Shown here: piece by piece, positions 1-9,291 of the stretch
Numbering within the stretch: position 1 is the stretch's first letter
How the letters are laid out: each line of letters starts with the position of its first letter
DNA from: CBDFKQ01 sp965248855
GTDB taxonomy: Bacteria > Bacteroidota > Bacteroidia > Cytophagales > 172606-1
DNA length: 64,000 nucleotides
Direction of reading: 5' to 3'
Assembly: GCA_965248855.1 (NCBI GenBank)
Contig: CBDFKQ010000012.1
Location: 310,001 to 374,000, forward strand
Program-made: the position numbers and the translations under genes
Notes under the pieces: generated by a model
The model's input: the letters and a program-made list of their open reading frames with translations, nothing else
What the model was told of the DNA's origin: nothing
Database searches by the model: none

Positions 1-6
1 TTACTC

Positions 7-1149
7 TTATTGAAAGAATTCTTTCATTTTTTCAAAAAATCCTTTTTCGTTTTTACCGGGTTTGGGTTGAAAATTAGGGGCGGTTCTGATTTTTTCTAAA
101 AAAGCAGTTTCTTCAACACTTAATTGCTTAGGCGTCCAAATATTAACGTGAATAAGTTGATCGCCTCTGTCATAACTGTTAATATCTTTAATACCCTTGC
201 CTTTTAATCTTAAAATTTTTCCGCTTTGCGTACCCGGATCTATTTTTATTTTAACTTTACCCTCAATAGTAGGTACTTCCAAATTAGAACCTAAAGCAGC
301 GTCGGCAAAATTGATATATAGATCAAAAACGATGTTATTACCATCTCTTTTTAATAATTCATTTTCTTCTTCTTCAATTACAATTAAAAGATCTCCTGCC
401 ACACCGCCTCTTGGAGGTACGTTTCCTTTTCCACTCATGGAGAGTTGCATCCCTTCTGCAACGCCTGCAGGAATTTTAATAGGAATCACTTCTTCATTTA
501 AAATCCTTCCTTCTCCATAGCAAACATCACAACGATCTATAATCATTTTTCCTTCGCCATTGCAGGTAGGGCATGTAGCTGTCGAAACCATTTGACCAAG
601 CATGGTATTTACAACTTTTTTTACCTGGCCTGCACCATTACAAGTAGTACAAGTTTTTAAAGCTGTTCCATTTTTTGCTCCCGTTCCACTGCAAGTGGTG
701 CATGAAATATGTCTTTTAACTTTTATTTTTTTCTCAACACCGGCAGCAATTTCTTCCAGATTAAGTTTTAATTTTATCCTTAAGTTAGAGCCTCTTCGAA
801 CCTGCCTTCCGTCGCCGCCTCTTCCAAAAAATCCTTCAAAAGGGCTGCCATTACCAAATATATCTCCAAATTGAGAAAATATATCATCCATGCTCATATT
901 CCCTCCATTATAATTTCCACTTCCACTTGCCTGATGGCCAAATTGATCGTAGCGCCTTTTCTTTTCAGCATCACTTAACACTTCATAAGCTTCTGCCGCC
1001 TCTTTAAATTTGTCTTCTGCCGAAGGGTCATTTGGATTTTTATCGGGATGAAATTTAATAGCCATCTTCCGATATGCTTTTTTTATTTCATCTTCACTTG
1101 AGTTTTTGTCAATACCTAATATTTCGTAGTAATCTCTTTTATTTGCCAT
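7..1149 (-). CDS. dnaJ: Chaperone protein DnaJ
   Basis: Hsp40 co-chaperone that delivers unfolded clients to DnaK and stimulates its ATPase in the cytoplasm. The 380 residues show the full type I layout: an N-terminal J domain with the HPD motif at residues 34-36, a Gly/Phe-rich linker at roughly 67-120, four CxxCxGxG-type zinc-binding repeats at about 150-210 (CTTCSGTG, CTTCNGAG, CPTCNGEG, CDVCYGEG), and the C-terminal client-binding beta domains. Length is normal for the family. It lies 36 bp downstream of grpE on the same strand, so the two are probably one heat-shock transcript. dnaK is not in the window. The start codon opens MANKRDYYEIL, the usual DnaJ N-terminus. Confidence 0.97.
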   Translation of the reverse strand: MANKRDYYEILGIDKNSSEDEIKKAYRKMAIKFHPDKNPNDPSAEDKFKEAAEAYEVLSDAEKKRRYDQFGHQASGSGNYNGGNMSMDDIFSQFGDIFGNGSPFEGFFGRGGDGRQVRRGSNLRIKLKLNLEEIAAGVEKKIKVKRHISCTTCSGTGAKNGTALKTCTTCNGAGQVKKVVNTMLGQMVSTATCPTCNGEGKMIIDRCDVCYGEGRILNEEVIPIKIPAGVAEGMQLSMSGKGNVPPRGGVAGDLLIVIEEEENELLKRDGNNIVFDLYINFADAALGSNLEVPTIEGKVKIKIDPGTQSGKILRLKGKGIKDINSYDRGDQLIHVNIWTPKQLSVEETAFLEKIRTAPNFQPKPGKNEKGFFEKMKEFFQ

Positions 1150-1185
1150 TGTAATAATTAATCTTTTTATTGGGAACGGAGGGCA

Positions 1186-1737
1186 TTAGGCGCCAATTAC
1201 AACTTTAGCAAAGCGAATTACCTTATCGTTTAAATAATATCCTTTTTCTAATTCATCCACTACTTTACCTACTAATTCTTTTGACGGTGCAGGAATTTGT
1301 GTGACAGATTCATGAATATCCATATCAAAATCTTTATTTATGGATTCCATAGCCTTCAGGCCTTTTTGTTCCAATGTTTTAAAGAATTTTGTATAAATTA
1401 AATTGATGCCTTCTTTAACAGAAGTTATGTCAGTTACAGTATCCATCGATTTCATTGCTCTTTCGAAATCATCCAACAATGGTATTAAAGAAACCATCAC
1501 TCCTTCTGCAGCTGTTTGAGTAAGTTCAAGTTTTTCCTTTGCTACACGCCTGCGAAAGTTTTCAAAATCTGCATATAAACGTAAATATTTTTCTTTATGC
1601 TCTTCAACCTCTGCTTTAAAAGCATTTTTCTCTTTTAGTAAGGACTGATTCTCAGCTTGAACCTGCTCTAATGAAAGTTCGCTTTCTTCTATTTCCGGTT
1701 TATTATTTTCTTCTGAATTTGTTTCCTGATTTAGCAT
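1186..1737 (-). CDS. grpE: Nucleotide exchange factor GrpE
   Basis: GrpE releases ADP from DnaK and works with DnaJ. The 183-residue protein has an acidic, Glu-rich N-terminus, a long coiled coil at about 20-75, the conserved stretch around YADFENFRRR at roughly 55-65, and the C-terminal beta domain (HESVTQIPAPS and GYYLNDKVIRFAKVVIG). Length and domain order are typical. It is the first gene of a grpE-dnaJ pair, with only 36 bp to dnaJ. The upstream region shared with cysS is long and AT-rich; no CIRCE element was seen. Confidence 0.96.
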   Translation of the reverse strand: MLNQETNSEENNKPEIEESELSLEQVQAENQSLLKEKNAFKAEVEEHKEKYLRLYADFENFRRRVAKEKLELTQTAAEGVMVSLIPLLDDFERAMKSMDTVTDITSVKEGINLIYTKFFKTLEQKGLKAMESINKDFDMDIHESVTQIPAPSKELVGKVVDELEKGYYLNDKVIRFAKVVIGA

Positions 1738-2217
1738 CTTAATAATTTATTTTAATCTGGATAAGAATAGACCTTAGTATCTAAAATTTAAACAATATTT
1801 TTGCCGATTTATAAAATTATGACATTATGGCGCAATAAAATATTGATAATGTTTGGTGCAGGGCATTTAAATAAAAAGTAAAGCATAATGGCTGAGCTCA
1901 AATGAGATTACTTAAATATAACTTTTAAGACTAAGCCCTTTTGGTATTAACAAGCAAAAATATGTTAAAAATGCCATATAATCGATTTTAGATAAATTAT
2001 TTTTAAAAGTGTTTTTTAATAAACTAATTCAAATGTAAAGTATAATGAGGCTATTGATTATATATTTCAAACATTATGAATATATTGATAAAACGATATT
2101 TAAATATTTTTTTTAATTTATAATTTTATTTTTTTAAAAATTAATTTACATTTTTCTTATTTGATTAATACCAAATATTTTACTCCCTTTGCTGTTATAT
2201 TAGAATATATAATATTT
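1738..2217. other. Divergent intergenic region between grpE and cysS
   Basis: About 480 bp, very AT-rich, with no credible coding sequence on either strand. It must hold the promoters of both grpE and cysS, but no clean TTTG/TAnnTTTG pair was identified. It contains one copy of the dispersed motif family (2073-2100), which shares an 18-mer with a site upstream of galT and a 17-mer with a site near the IS110 element. Confidence 0.5.
2073..2100 (+). repeat. Dispersed intergenic motif, copy 1
   Basis: Reads ATTATGAATATATTGATA then AAACGATATT. The first 18 bases recur exactly at 45153-45170, and ATTGATAAAACGATATT (2084-2100) recurs exactly at 27428-27444. Confidence 0.6.
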
Positions 2218-3714
2218 ATGGCTCAGGAGTTAAAAATATATAATACCCTTTCAAGAAAAAAAGAAATATTTCAACCGCTTAATCCTCCCTTTGTTGGTTT
2301 ATATGTTTGCGGACCAACTGTTTACAGCAATGTACATTTAGGGAATGTACGAACCTTTCTCACCTTTGATATTTTTTACAGATACCTTATTCATCTCAAT
2401 TATAAAGTACGTTATGTAAGAAATATTACCGATGTAGGGCATTTAGAAAATGACGCTGATGAGGGTGAAGATAAGATTGCAATTAAAGCAAGATTAGAAA
2501 AATTGGAGCCAATGGAAATTGTTCAGAAATACACAAACGATTTTCACGATGTTTCAAGGAAAATGAATTTTTTATCTCCAAGCATCGAACCTGCTGCTAC
2601 CGGGCATATTATAGAACAAATAGAAACCATACAAAAATTAATTAAAAATGGCTACGCCTACGAAGCTTCCGGTTCGGTGTATTTTGATGTAAAAAAATAT
2701 AACGACGAGTATAAAAAATATGGTGAGCTCTCCGGAAGGATAATTGAAGATTTAATTTCTGAAACAAGGGATTTAGACGGGCAACATGAAAAACGAAACC
2801 CACTTGATTTTGCACTTTGGAAAAATGCTTCTTCAAACCATATCATGCGTTGGCCTTCACCTTGGGGAGAAGGTTTTCCGGGTTGGCATTTGGAATGTAC
2901 TTCTATGAGTACTAAATATTTAGGTGAACAATTTGATATTCATGGTGGTGGAATGGATTTAAAATTCCCACATCACGAATGTGAAATTGCTCAAGCCGTT
3001 GCTTCAACAGGGATCGAACCTGTAAAATATTGGATGCATACCAATATGCTTACCGTAAACGGAGAGAAAATGTCGAAATCTAAAGGCAATTCTTTTTTAC
3101 CGGATGAGTTATTTGCAGGCAATCATTCTTTACTTTCAAAAGCATATAGCCCAATGACTACGCGTTTCTTTATGCTTCAGGCACATTATAGAAGTACATT
3201 AGATTTTTCTAATGATGCTCTGCAAGCAGCAAATAAAGGTTATTTACGCCTAATGAACGGGTTAAAAATTATTAAAACGCTTTCATTTGATCAGGAAAGA
3301 GATGGAGGCATAATTGATGAAAAACAAATCAGCGAACTGGAAGAAATTATAGATGCCTGCTATTTGGCAATGAATGATGATTTAAATACTTCTATAGCAA
3401 TAGCCAATTTATTTAATTTACTCAAAAAAATTCATTTACTTCACTCAGGTCAATTATTAGTGTCATCTTTAGGTGAAAAAGGTTTTAATCTTTTAAAAAA
3501 CACTTACATTAATTTTTTGGAAAATATTTTAGGTTTGATAGAAGAAAAACCTCAGGTTTTTGAAATTCTTTTAAATGAATTATTGAATTTTTACAAAGTA
3601 GCAAAAACTGAAAAGAACTATGCAAAAGTGGATGAGATAAGAGCAGAATTAAAAAAAACCGGTATAGTTGTAAAAGATATGAAAACCGGTATTGATTGGG
3701 CTTATGAAGAATAA
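2218..3714 (+). CDS. cysS: Cysteine--tRNA ligase
   Basis: Class I aminoacyl-tRNA synthetase that charges tRNA-Cys. The signature motifs are present: the HIGH-type segment in CGPTVYSNVHLGN near the N-terminus, the zinc-binding region with GWHLECTSMS and HHECEIAQ, and KMSKSKGN for ATP binding. The C-terminal DALR/anticodon-binding part follows, and at about 498 residues the length is normal. I chose the ATG at 2218 (MAQELKIYNT). The frame stays open upstream to a TTG at 2161, but that extension (MINTKYFTPF...) has no family counterpart. There is no close operon partner; the next plus-strand gene begins 66 bp downstream. Confidence 0.96.
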   Translation: MAQELKIYNTLSRKKEIFQPLNPPFVGLYVCGPTVYSNVHLGNVRTFLTFDIFYRYLIHLNYKVRYVRNITDVGHLENDADEGEDKIAIKARLEKLEPMEIVQKYTNDFHDVSRKMNFLSPSIEPAATGHIIEQIETIQKLIKNGYAYEASGSVYFDVKKYNDEYKKYGELSGRIIEDLISETRDLDGQHEKRNPLDFALWKNASSNHIMRWPSPWGEGFPGWHLECTSMSTKYLGEQFDIHGGGMDLKFPHHECEIAQAVASTGIEPVKYWMHTNMLTVNGEKMSKSKGNSFLPDELFAGNHSLLSKAYSPMTTRFFMLQAHYRSTLDFSNDALQAANKGYLRLMNGLKIIKTLSFDQERDGGIIDEKQISELEEIIDACYLAMNDDLNTSIAIANLFNLLKKIHLLHSGQLLVSSLGEKGFNLLKNTYINFLENILGLIEEKPQVFEILLNELLNFYKVAKTEKNYAKVDEIRAELKKTGIVVKDMKTGIDWAYEE

Positions 3715-3780
3715 AATAAGTAATGAAAATTATGTTTTGAGTACTTAGTGATTTTATGAAAAATTAAAAATTTATAATTT

Positions 3781-4824
3781 ATGAGAAATATTATTTCAGG
3801 ATTTTTTTTAACAGTTTTATTATTTATCTTTTTTCCTTCATGTAAAGAAGAAACAAAAAAAGCAGAAGAGGATAAAACTCCGGAGCCAAAATTAGAATTA
3901 GTTAAAGCTCCGGTATTCTCTGAAGATTCTGCTTACCATTTCATTGAAAAACAAGTAAAATTTGGACCAAGAATACTTAATTCAAAAGCCCATAACGATT
4001 GTGGTGATTATTTAATTAAAACTTTTAAGAAATATAAGGCAGAAGTAATAGTTCAATCATTTGTTGCAGAAGCATTTGACGGAACAAAATTAAATTCCAG
4101 AAATATCATAGCCTCATATTTTCCAAAAGCACCAAGAAGAATTTTATTAACTGCCCATTGGGACACACGCCCCTTTTCAGATCAGGACGATGATAAAGCA
4201 ATTGTTAGAAAACCTATTGACGGTGCTAATGATGGAGGAAGCGGAGTAGGAGTTTTATTGGAAATTGCTCGCGTATTAAGTTTAGATACCAATCAAACCT
4301 CACAGGTTGGAGTTGATATCATTTTATTTGACAGTGAAGATAACGGAACTCCTGAGTTTGAAAAGCCGGTTGACCAAAGTAAGCAATATTATTGTTTGGG
4401 TTCGCAATACTGGTCAAAAAATAAACATAAGGCAGATTATTCTGCTTATTTCGGAATTTTATTCGATATGGTTGGTGCAAAAAATGCAACATTTGCCAAA
4501 GAAGGTGCTTCTATGCAATTTGCAGGTAGTGTTGTAAACAAGGTTTGGGAAGTAAGTCAAAAAATTGGGTACGGTCAATATTTCGTAAATGCAAACGTAG
4601 CAAGCATAATTGACGATCATATTTATGTAAATCAAGACGGGAAAATACCTACAATAGATATTATTGAATGTAGGATAAGTGATGCTGAATCATTTAAATT
4701 CAGTGAAAGTTGGCACACACAAAAAGATAACCTTAACGTAATTGATAAAAAAACGTTAAAAGCAGTAGGACAAACAGTGATTCAAGTAATTTATCAGGAG
4801 AAAGCTTCAACTACAGCTTTGTAA
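3781..4824 (+). CDS. M28-family zinc lipoprotein, glutaminyl-peptide cyclotransferase-like
   Basis: Predicted lipoprotein with a signal sequence ending in a lipobox (FFPSC, Cys21), so it should be anchored in the envelope. The rest is an M28/glutaminyl-cyclase fold. Visible metal-site elements are AHWDTRP (His126), GANDGGSG (Asp151), FDSEDNG (Asp184/Glu186), FDMVGA and the C-terminal DDHIYVNQ with its His. The segment pattern matches bacterial glutaminyl-peptide cyclotransferases better than classic aminopeptidases, so it may form N-terminal pyroglutamate on exported proteins. That assignment rests on motif order only; an aminopeptidase activity cannot be excluded. It is 36 bp upstream of the Smr gene and possibly cotranscribed with it. 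Confidence 0.85.
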   Translation: MRNIISGFFLTVLLFIFFPSCKEETKKAEEDKTPEPKLELVKAPVFSEDSAYHFIEKQVKFGPRILNSKAHNDCGDYLIKTFKKYKAEVIVQSFVAEAFDGTKLNSRNIIASYFPKAPRRILLTAHWDTRPFSDQDDDKAIVRKPIDGANDGGSGVGVLLEIARVLSLDTNQTSQVGVDIILFDSEDNGTPEFEKPVDQSKQYYCLGSQYWSKNKHKADYSAYFGILFDMVGAKNATFAKEGASMQFAGSVVNKVWEVSQKIGYGQYFVNANVASIIDDHIYVNQDGKIPTIDIIECRISDAESFKFSESWHTQKDNLNVIDKKTLKAVGQTVIQVIYQEKASTTAL

Positions 4825-4860
4825 TTTTTTAAGCTTTACATTTTAAATATTAAAAATTAA

Positions 4861-5841
4861 ATGAATATTGGTGATAGGGTAAGATTGTTAAGAGGGAAAG
4901 AAGAAGGGATAATAAGAAAATTTATTGACGATAAATTAGTAGAACTCGAAATAGAAGATGGCTTTACAATTCCTGTTTTAAGGTCAGAAATTGTTTTGAT
5001 TTCATCGGAAGAAGCAAATATTTTTAAAAGACAAAATCACTTAGCTTCCACCACATCTACTCAAAAAACAAATCCTTTTAAAGATGAAAATTTATTTTCT
5101 GACAGAGGGATTTTTATGGCGTTTGTTCAAATAAATGATCAAAAGCTAAGTTTACATTTAATTAATAATACAGAATATATTTTACCTTTTTCAATTTTTC
5201 AGGAAGATGGAAAAAATGTTATCGGTTTAGCCGGTGGTGCATTAAACAGCAGGTCAGAAGTGAAAATCCATGATGTATCTATGCAAAATTTTGAAAAATG
5301 GGGATCGTATATTGTTCAGATTTTATTTTTCAGAGATGCGCATCTTACTTTAAAAGATCCTTTTGTAAGAAAAATAAAATTTAAAGCTAATACCTTTTTT
5401 AAAAGCAAGTTACAAGCGCCCATTATTCAAAAAGAAGCTTTTTTATTTCAATTGGACGATCAACAAATAAAATTACAGGCGCAGGATATTATTGAGAAAA
5501 TGTTTGGCGCCGGTAAAGCTGACGATTTATTAGTATCAAAATTAGGTAATGTGCCTGTTACGCCTTCAGAAATAGATTTACATATTGAAAAACTACGTCC
5601 TGATTTTACCAAAATGAGCAACGGCGATATATTACAAATGCAATTGGAAACATTTGAAAAAGAACTTGATACAGCAATTTTTACCGGAAACCATGAAATT
5701 ACTTTTATTCATGGCATTGGCAATGGTGTATTGAGAAACGAAATCCATCGGCGCTTAAGTAAAAACCAGGGAGTCGAATATTTTAAAGATGCCCAAAAAG
5801 AAAAATTCGGTTATGGCGCCACTTTTATTAAATTAAAATAA
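4861..5841 (+). CDS. DUF2027/Smr domain protein
   Basis: Cytoplasmic protein of 326 residues. The N-terminus (about 1-50, NIGDRVRLLRGKEEG...) is a small beta-barrel like the Tudor/KOW-type module found with MutS2. A middle region of the Bacteroidetes DUF2027 type follows, and the C-terminal 90 residues form a Smr domain with the LDxH-type motif (IDLHIE) and the HGxGxGxLR motif (HGIGNGVLR). Smr domains are nicking nucleases or RNA-cleaving domains in MutS2 and ribosome rescue proteins. Without the MutS ATPase, the role of this stand-alone version is unknown. It starts 36 bp after the M28 gene and converges on the membrane-protein gene at 5911. Confidence 0.88.
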   Translation: MNIGDRVRLLRGKEEGIIRKFIDDKLVELEIEDGFTIPVLRSEIVLISSEEANIFKRQNHLASTTSTQKTNPFKDENLFSDRGIFMAFVQINDQKLSLHLINNTEYILPFSIFQEDGKNVIGLAGGALNSRSEVKIHDVSMQNFEKWGSYIVQILFFRDAHLTLKDPFVRKIKFKANTFFKSKLQAPIIQKEAFLFQLDDQQIKLQAQDIIEKMFGAGKADDLLVSKLGNVPVTPSEIDLHIEKLRPDFTKMSNGDILQMQLETFEKELDTAIFTGNHEITFIHGIGNGVLRNEIHRRLSKNQGVEYFKDAQKEKFGYGATFIKLK

Positions 5842-5910
5842 AATAAGTTTTTTGGTTAGTTTATTAAACTTGTTGTTAAAGCTTATAAAAATCTATAAAA
5901 TCATTTAAAT

Positions 5911-6801
5911 TTAATAAGTTTCTGTTTCATCAGGGTCAGTTATTGATCCTGATGGATTATTACCAATAGTATCTATTCTCCTTAATATCCCTACCGATTC
6001 TTTCTTTTCAACCAGACTAAAATAATGCAATGCAAGGGCGGTAATTAAAATTGGCTGGGTAAAAGTTGAAACCAAATGACTGACAACTGTTGTAATGATT
6101 TGGAAAGACATTAATCCATCCGTGTTATTAACAGAAAAAATATTCGATATTCCTCCAAATATCATAGCAGGGAGGATAAAAGTATAAGCTATGATACCTT
6201 GAATAATGGCAATAACAAATATTAATGCAAAGGTAAGCCACCAATTATTAGAAATTAATTTAAAACTTCGAGAAAGAGAGGCGGAAAAACCGATATTTTC
6301 TGTAAGCATAATGGGAAAAATTAATGAAAGTACTACTCCAATATATATACCGGGTAAAAAACATAGTATTACGCCAACAATTACCAAAAAGAAAATCCCG
6401 ATATTGGCAAATAGGACTTTAAAGAAATCTTTCTTTGCATATTCCCAAAGTTCTTTTACATCATAATCTTCCCCTTTTTCATATAAGGTTATAAATCTGT
6501 ATGTAACCGAAATAGAAAAAGTATATGATATTATAGATATGACTATGGTGAGAAGATATGACCAACCGGAAGAAATTAATGAATCCCAATTATAGCCGCC
6601 TAATACATTTTTATTACTAAATGAACCTATAAAATTATATTGAAAATATGCTAAGGCTGTAGTTCCAATAATGTTAAAAGGCAGAACAATAAATAATAAA
6701 CTTTTAAAAAGCTTTTTAAAGTTGCGTGAAAGAAAAATAAATGTGTCTCCAATTATTTCACCAAAATCCCTGACTTTTCTAATTTCTATTTTTTCTTCCA
6801 T
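5911..6801 (-). CDS. Polytopic membrane protein, function unknown
   Basis: 296 residues with about six hydrophobic segments (for example around 35-60, 85-110, 130-160, 165-185, 190-215 and 235-260). The soluble N-terminus reads KIEIRKVRDFGEIIGDTFIFLSRNF. This is the layout of Bacteroidetes membrane proteins loosely related to the glycerophosphoryl diester phosphodiesterase membrane-domain family (no catalytic part). I do not recognise a function. It is the downstream neighbour of the VWA gene, 29 bp away on the same strand, which suggests cotranscription. Confidence 0.75.
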   Translation of the reverse strand: MEEKIEIRKVRDFGEIIGDTFIFLSRNFKKLFKSLLFIVLPFNIIGTTALAYFQYNFIGSFSNKNVLGGYNWDSLISSGWSYLLTIVISIISYTFSISVTYRFITLYEKGEDYDVKELWEYAKKDFFKVLFANIGIFFLVIVGVILCFLPGIYIGVVLSLIFPIMLTENIGFSASLSRSFKLISNNWWLTFALIFVIAIIQGIIAYTFILPAMIFGGISNIFSVNNTDGLMSFQIITTVVSHLVSTFTQPILITALALHYFSLVEKKESVGILRRIDTIGNNPSGSITDPDETETY

Positions 6802-6830
6802 TTTCGTATATAAATAAATTTAAGTAGTAT

Positions 6831-8918
6831 TTAATAAGCACCGGAATATTTTCTAAATCCCCATTCAAAGGTTAATAATGTAATTATCAGAAAAAATATC
6901 CATTTTAAATTAATTATTTCCAATATTTCTTCGCTGCTTTGTATTATTTCGGGTGGTGGGTTAGAAGTAATCTTTTTATAAAGTAAATCAAGTTGATCTT
7001 CATTATAAAAAGTACCCTTATTTTTTTTAGAAAGGTTTCTTAATAAATTAAAATCTGCAGTGGTATTTAATGCTTCGAGTTGAATGGTTTTTACACTAAA
7101 CTCACCATTGGCGTGCTCTGTTTTACCTCCCAATTTTGTATACGCATTATATTTATATACTCCTTTAGGTAATCGATTAATTTCAAATCGTGAACTGCCT
7201 TCAACGTTAGTAAATACATAAGGTGTGATTTTACCTTTGCTGTCAATTATTTCTAAATTTATTGACCGGTTGTAAATTTTTTCATAAATATCGTTATATA
7301 ATTCTACGTCAAATGTTATATGTTCATTATCTGTATATTGTTCCGAAGTAGTATTAATCCTTAACTTCCTTTTGTCTTCTTTAGAAGATAAATATTGAAT
7401 CAATTTCATTATTAATTCATCAAAAACTTCATGTTTTTCTGTTAAATTATATTCTTCCAAGCGCCATTGCCACAAACCATCACCCAAAAACATAGCCGAT
7501 TTCCTTTCCTTATCATTATTTATAATTAATAATGGCTTATCTGTTAAAGTATTTCCTACTTTTTGAAAAAGAATAATTTGTGTATTTGTGTTTAATTTAA
7601 AGTCTCCAAAAGGAACAGATACAGGTGGCATGCGTTGTAAAAAAGAAGCTTTTTCCGGATTAAAATCAAAAATTGAAAAATTTGGATTATACGAAGCAGT
7701 AACCTGATCGGTTTGATTTAAAGCAGCATTTATTTTTAATATAGAGGTAGCAGTATTTAATTTACCGATGCTGCTTTGATTTCCAAGAATAAATAGAATA
7801 GGTGTATCATCCCGAATGTATTTTTGTACTTCTGCAAAAGCTGTATTGGTTACGTCAGGTATTTGATGGAGAATTACCAAATCATATTTTTTCTGCTTTG
7901 GTGTGCCGAGTCCGGCAATATGATACTCAAACTCATAATTTTCATTGCTTTCAACCACAGCCTTTAAAGCCTTAATGTCAGGATGTGGCGTAAAAGCCAT
8001 TAACAAGATTTTTTCTTTCCCTTCAATAATTTCTACAAAAGCATCACGATAGTTATTTTGTATCGTAAACTCTCCTTTTTGAGGAGAGACTTCAATCATT
8101 AAATGTTGTATGCCTTTTTGGTTTGCCTTTATTAAAAAATCAATTTGTTGAACCTGTTTTTCATTTCCTAAAATCAGGTTTCTTGTTTCAATAATCTGAT
8201 TATTTTGTTTTAAAGTTACATTAACTGTCTTTCCCGAATAACCGTTATTTATAATTTCTACCTGAAGCGGAAATTTATTCCCCAAGTAAGAAATTTTATT
8301 GTAATAAAGTGCCTTTACATTTATATCTTTTTTAGGAATGGTATCGCCTAATCCTATTGTATAAATTGGAAATTTATAATTTAAATAATCAGGGGAAACC
8401 CCCTGATTAAAAATTCCATCCGAAACCAATGCAACACCTGCTAAATTTCTATTGGAGTAATTATTACTTATCCTGTTAAGCATTCCGCTTAAGTCAGTAG
8501 AATTTTGATTAAATTTTATTTTTTTTAAATCATTATTAGATAGATTTTCTGAATTTAAAATTTCTATATCTGTTAAAATATTATTCTTTCGCAATTTTTC
8601 ATTAAACCGGTTAAGCCGGAATAAAAAAGCATTTAGTTTATTAGTGTCGGAGGTAAGTTGAATTGATTGGGAATTATCGACAGCAATAACTATAAATGGT
8701 TTTTCTATATTATTTTTAATTTGTTTTATAAATGGGTCTATCAATAAAAAACAAATTGTGGATACGATTATAAATCTACCGGCAGCGAGAGAAAGATTTA
8801 TTTTTTTATTCCAGGTATTTTTTTTTGAATAAAGTAAATAAGAATAAAGGCTTCCAATAAACAAACACAATAATATATACCAAAAAGGGTGCTCAACATT
8901 AAATTCCAAACGGGACAT
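6831..8918 (-). CDS. VWA-domain membrane protein
   Basis: 695-residue inner-membrane protein. Two transmembrane helices lie at about 12-30 and 46-62, followed by a von Willebrand factor A-like domain whose MIDAS motif DxSxS is visible as DNSQS (Asp81, Ser83, Ser85). A long periplasmic region with glutamine-amidotransferase-like and Ig-like segments follows, and a C-terminal transmembrane helix lies at about 672-690. This is the architecture of the BatA/BatB-related Bacteroidetes proteins that carry an extended ectodomain. No MoxR ATPase or Bat partner is adjacent, so the function is open. It is upstream of the gene ending at 5911, in the same direction. Confidence 0.8.
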   Translation of the reverse strand: MSRLEFNVEHPFWYILLCLFIGSLYSYLLYSKKNTWNKKINLSLAAGRFIIVSTICFLLIDPFIKQIKNNIEKPFIVIAVDNSQSIQLTSDTNKLNAFLFRLNRFNEKLRKNNILTDIEILNSENLSNNDLKKIKFNQNSTDLSGMLNRISNNYSNRNLAGVALVSDGIFNQGVSPDYLNYKFPIYTIGLGDTIPKKDINVKALYYNKISYLGNKFPLQVEIINNGYSGKTVNVTLKQNNQIIETRNLILGNEKQVQQIDFLIKANQKGIQHLMIEVSPQKGEFTIQNNYRDAFVEIIEGKEKILLMAFTPHPDIKALKAVVESNENYEFEYHIAGLGTPKQKKYDLVILHQIPDVTNTAFAEVQKYIRDDTPILFILGNQSSIGKLNTATSILKINAALNQTDQVTASYNPNFSIFDFNPEKASFLQRMPPVSVPFGDFKLNTNTQIILFQKVGNTLTDKPLLIINNDKERKSAMFLGDGLWQWRLEEYNLTEKHEVFDELIMKLIQYLSSKEDKRKLRINTTSEQYTDNEHITFDVELYNDIYEKIYNRSINLEIIDSKGKITPYVFTNVEGSSRFEINRLPKGVYKYNAYTKLGGKTEHANGEFSVKTIQLEALNTTADFNLLRNLSKKNKGTFYNEDQLDLLYKKITSNPPPEIIQSSEEILEIINLKWIFFLIITLLTFEWGFRKYSGAY

Positions 8919-8992
8919 GCAATAGTTTTAAGATAATCAAAAATCAAATTAATGATTCTGCAATATAGATTTTTATATAATTTATATAAAAA

Positions 8993-9268
8993 TTATTTAT
9001 TCAGCATCCTAAAAGCCAATACTAAAATCATAAATCCTAATAAGGAGGCTCTTTTTACAAAATCATCTTTTTTATTTAAGAAAATAAATGCCGTCAAACC
9101 TATTAAAGCACCTATTAACCAAACCAAATACCTGTCAGAAGCAGTATTTATTGAAATTTTTAATTTCATTGCTACTTCAATGCCAATCAATATACCGGCA
9201 AGCACACCTGCTGCAATAAAAGCAAAAAACCAATAAAATTTATCCCAATCAAACGCTTCTTTATTCAT
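8993..9268 (-). CDS. Small membrane protein, function unknown
   Basis: 91 residues with three predicted membrane helices (about 12-32, 46-62 and 72-88) and a short charged N-terminus (MNKEAFDWDKFYW). Not recognised. It sits 23 bp downstream of fabG on the same strand and 74 bp upstream of the VWA gene, so the minus-strand run fabG, this gene, the VWA gene and the polytopic protein may be one transcript. Hydrophobicity and position support it as real; the reverse-strand frame across the same bases is a shadow. Confidence 0.7.
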   Translation of the reverse strand: MNKEAFDWDKFYWFFAFIAAGVLAGILIGIEVAMKLKISINTASDRYLVWLIGALIGLTAFIFLNKKDDFVKRASLLGFMILVLAFRMLNK

Positions 9269-9291
9269 TTTCTAATTTTTTAGATCCTTAT

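Noticed and set aside
1738..2217. CRISPR array or tRNA in the larger intergenic gaps
   Set aside because: No regularly spaced direct repeats and no cloverleaf with conserved tRNA positions were found in any gap.
2642..2846. Minus-strand frames inside cysS
   Set aside because: Shadows of a well-supported synthetase gene; no family features.
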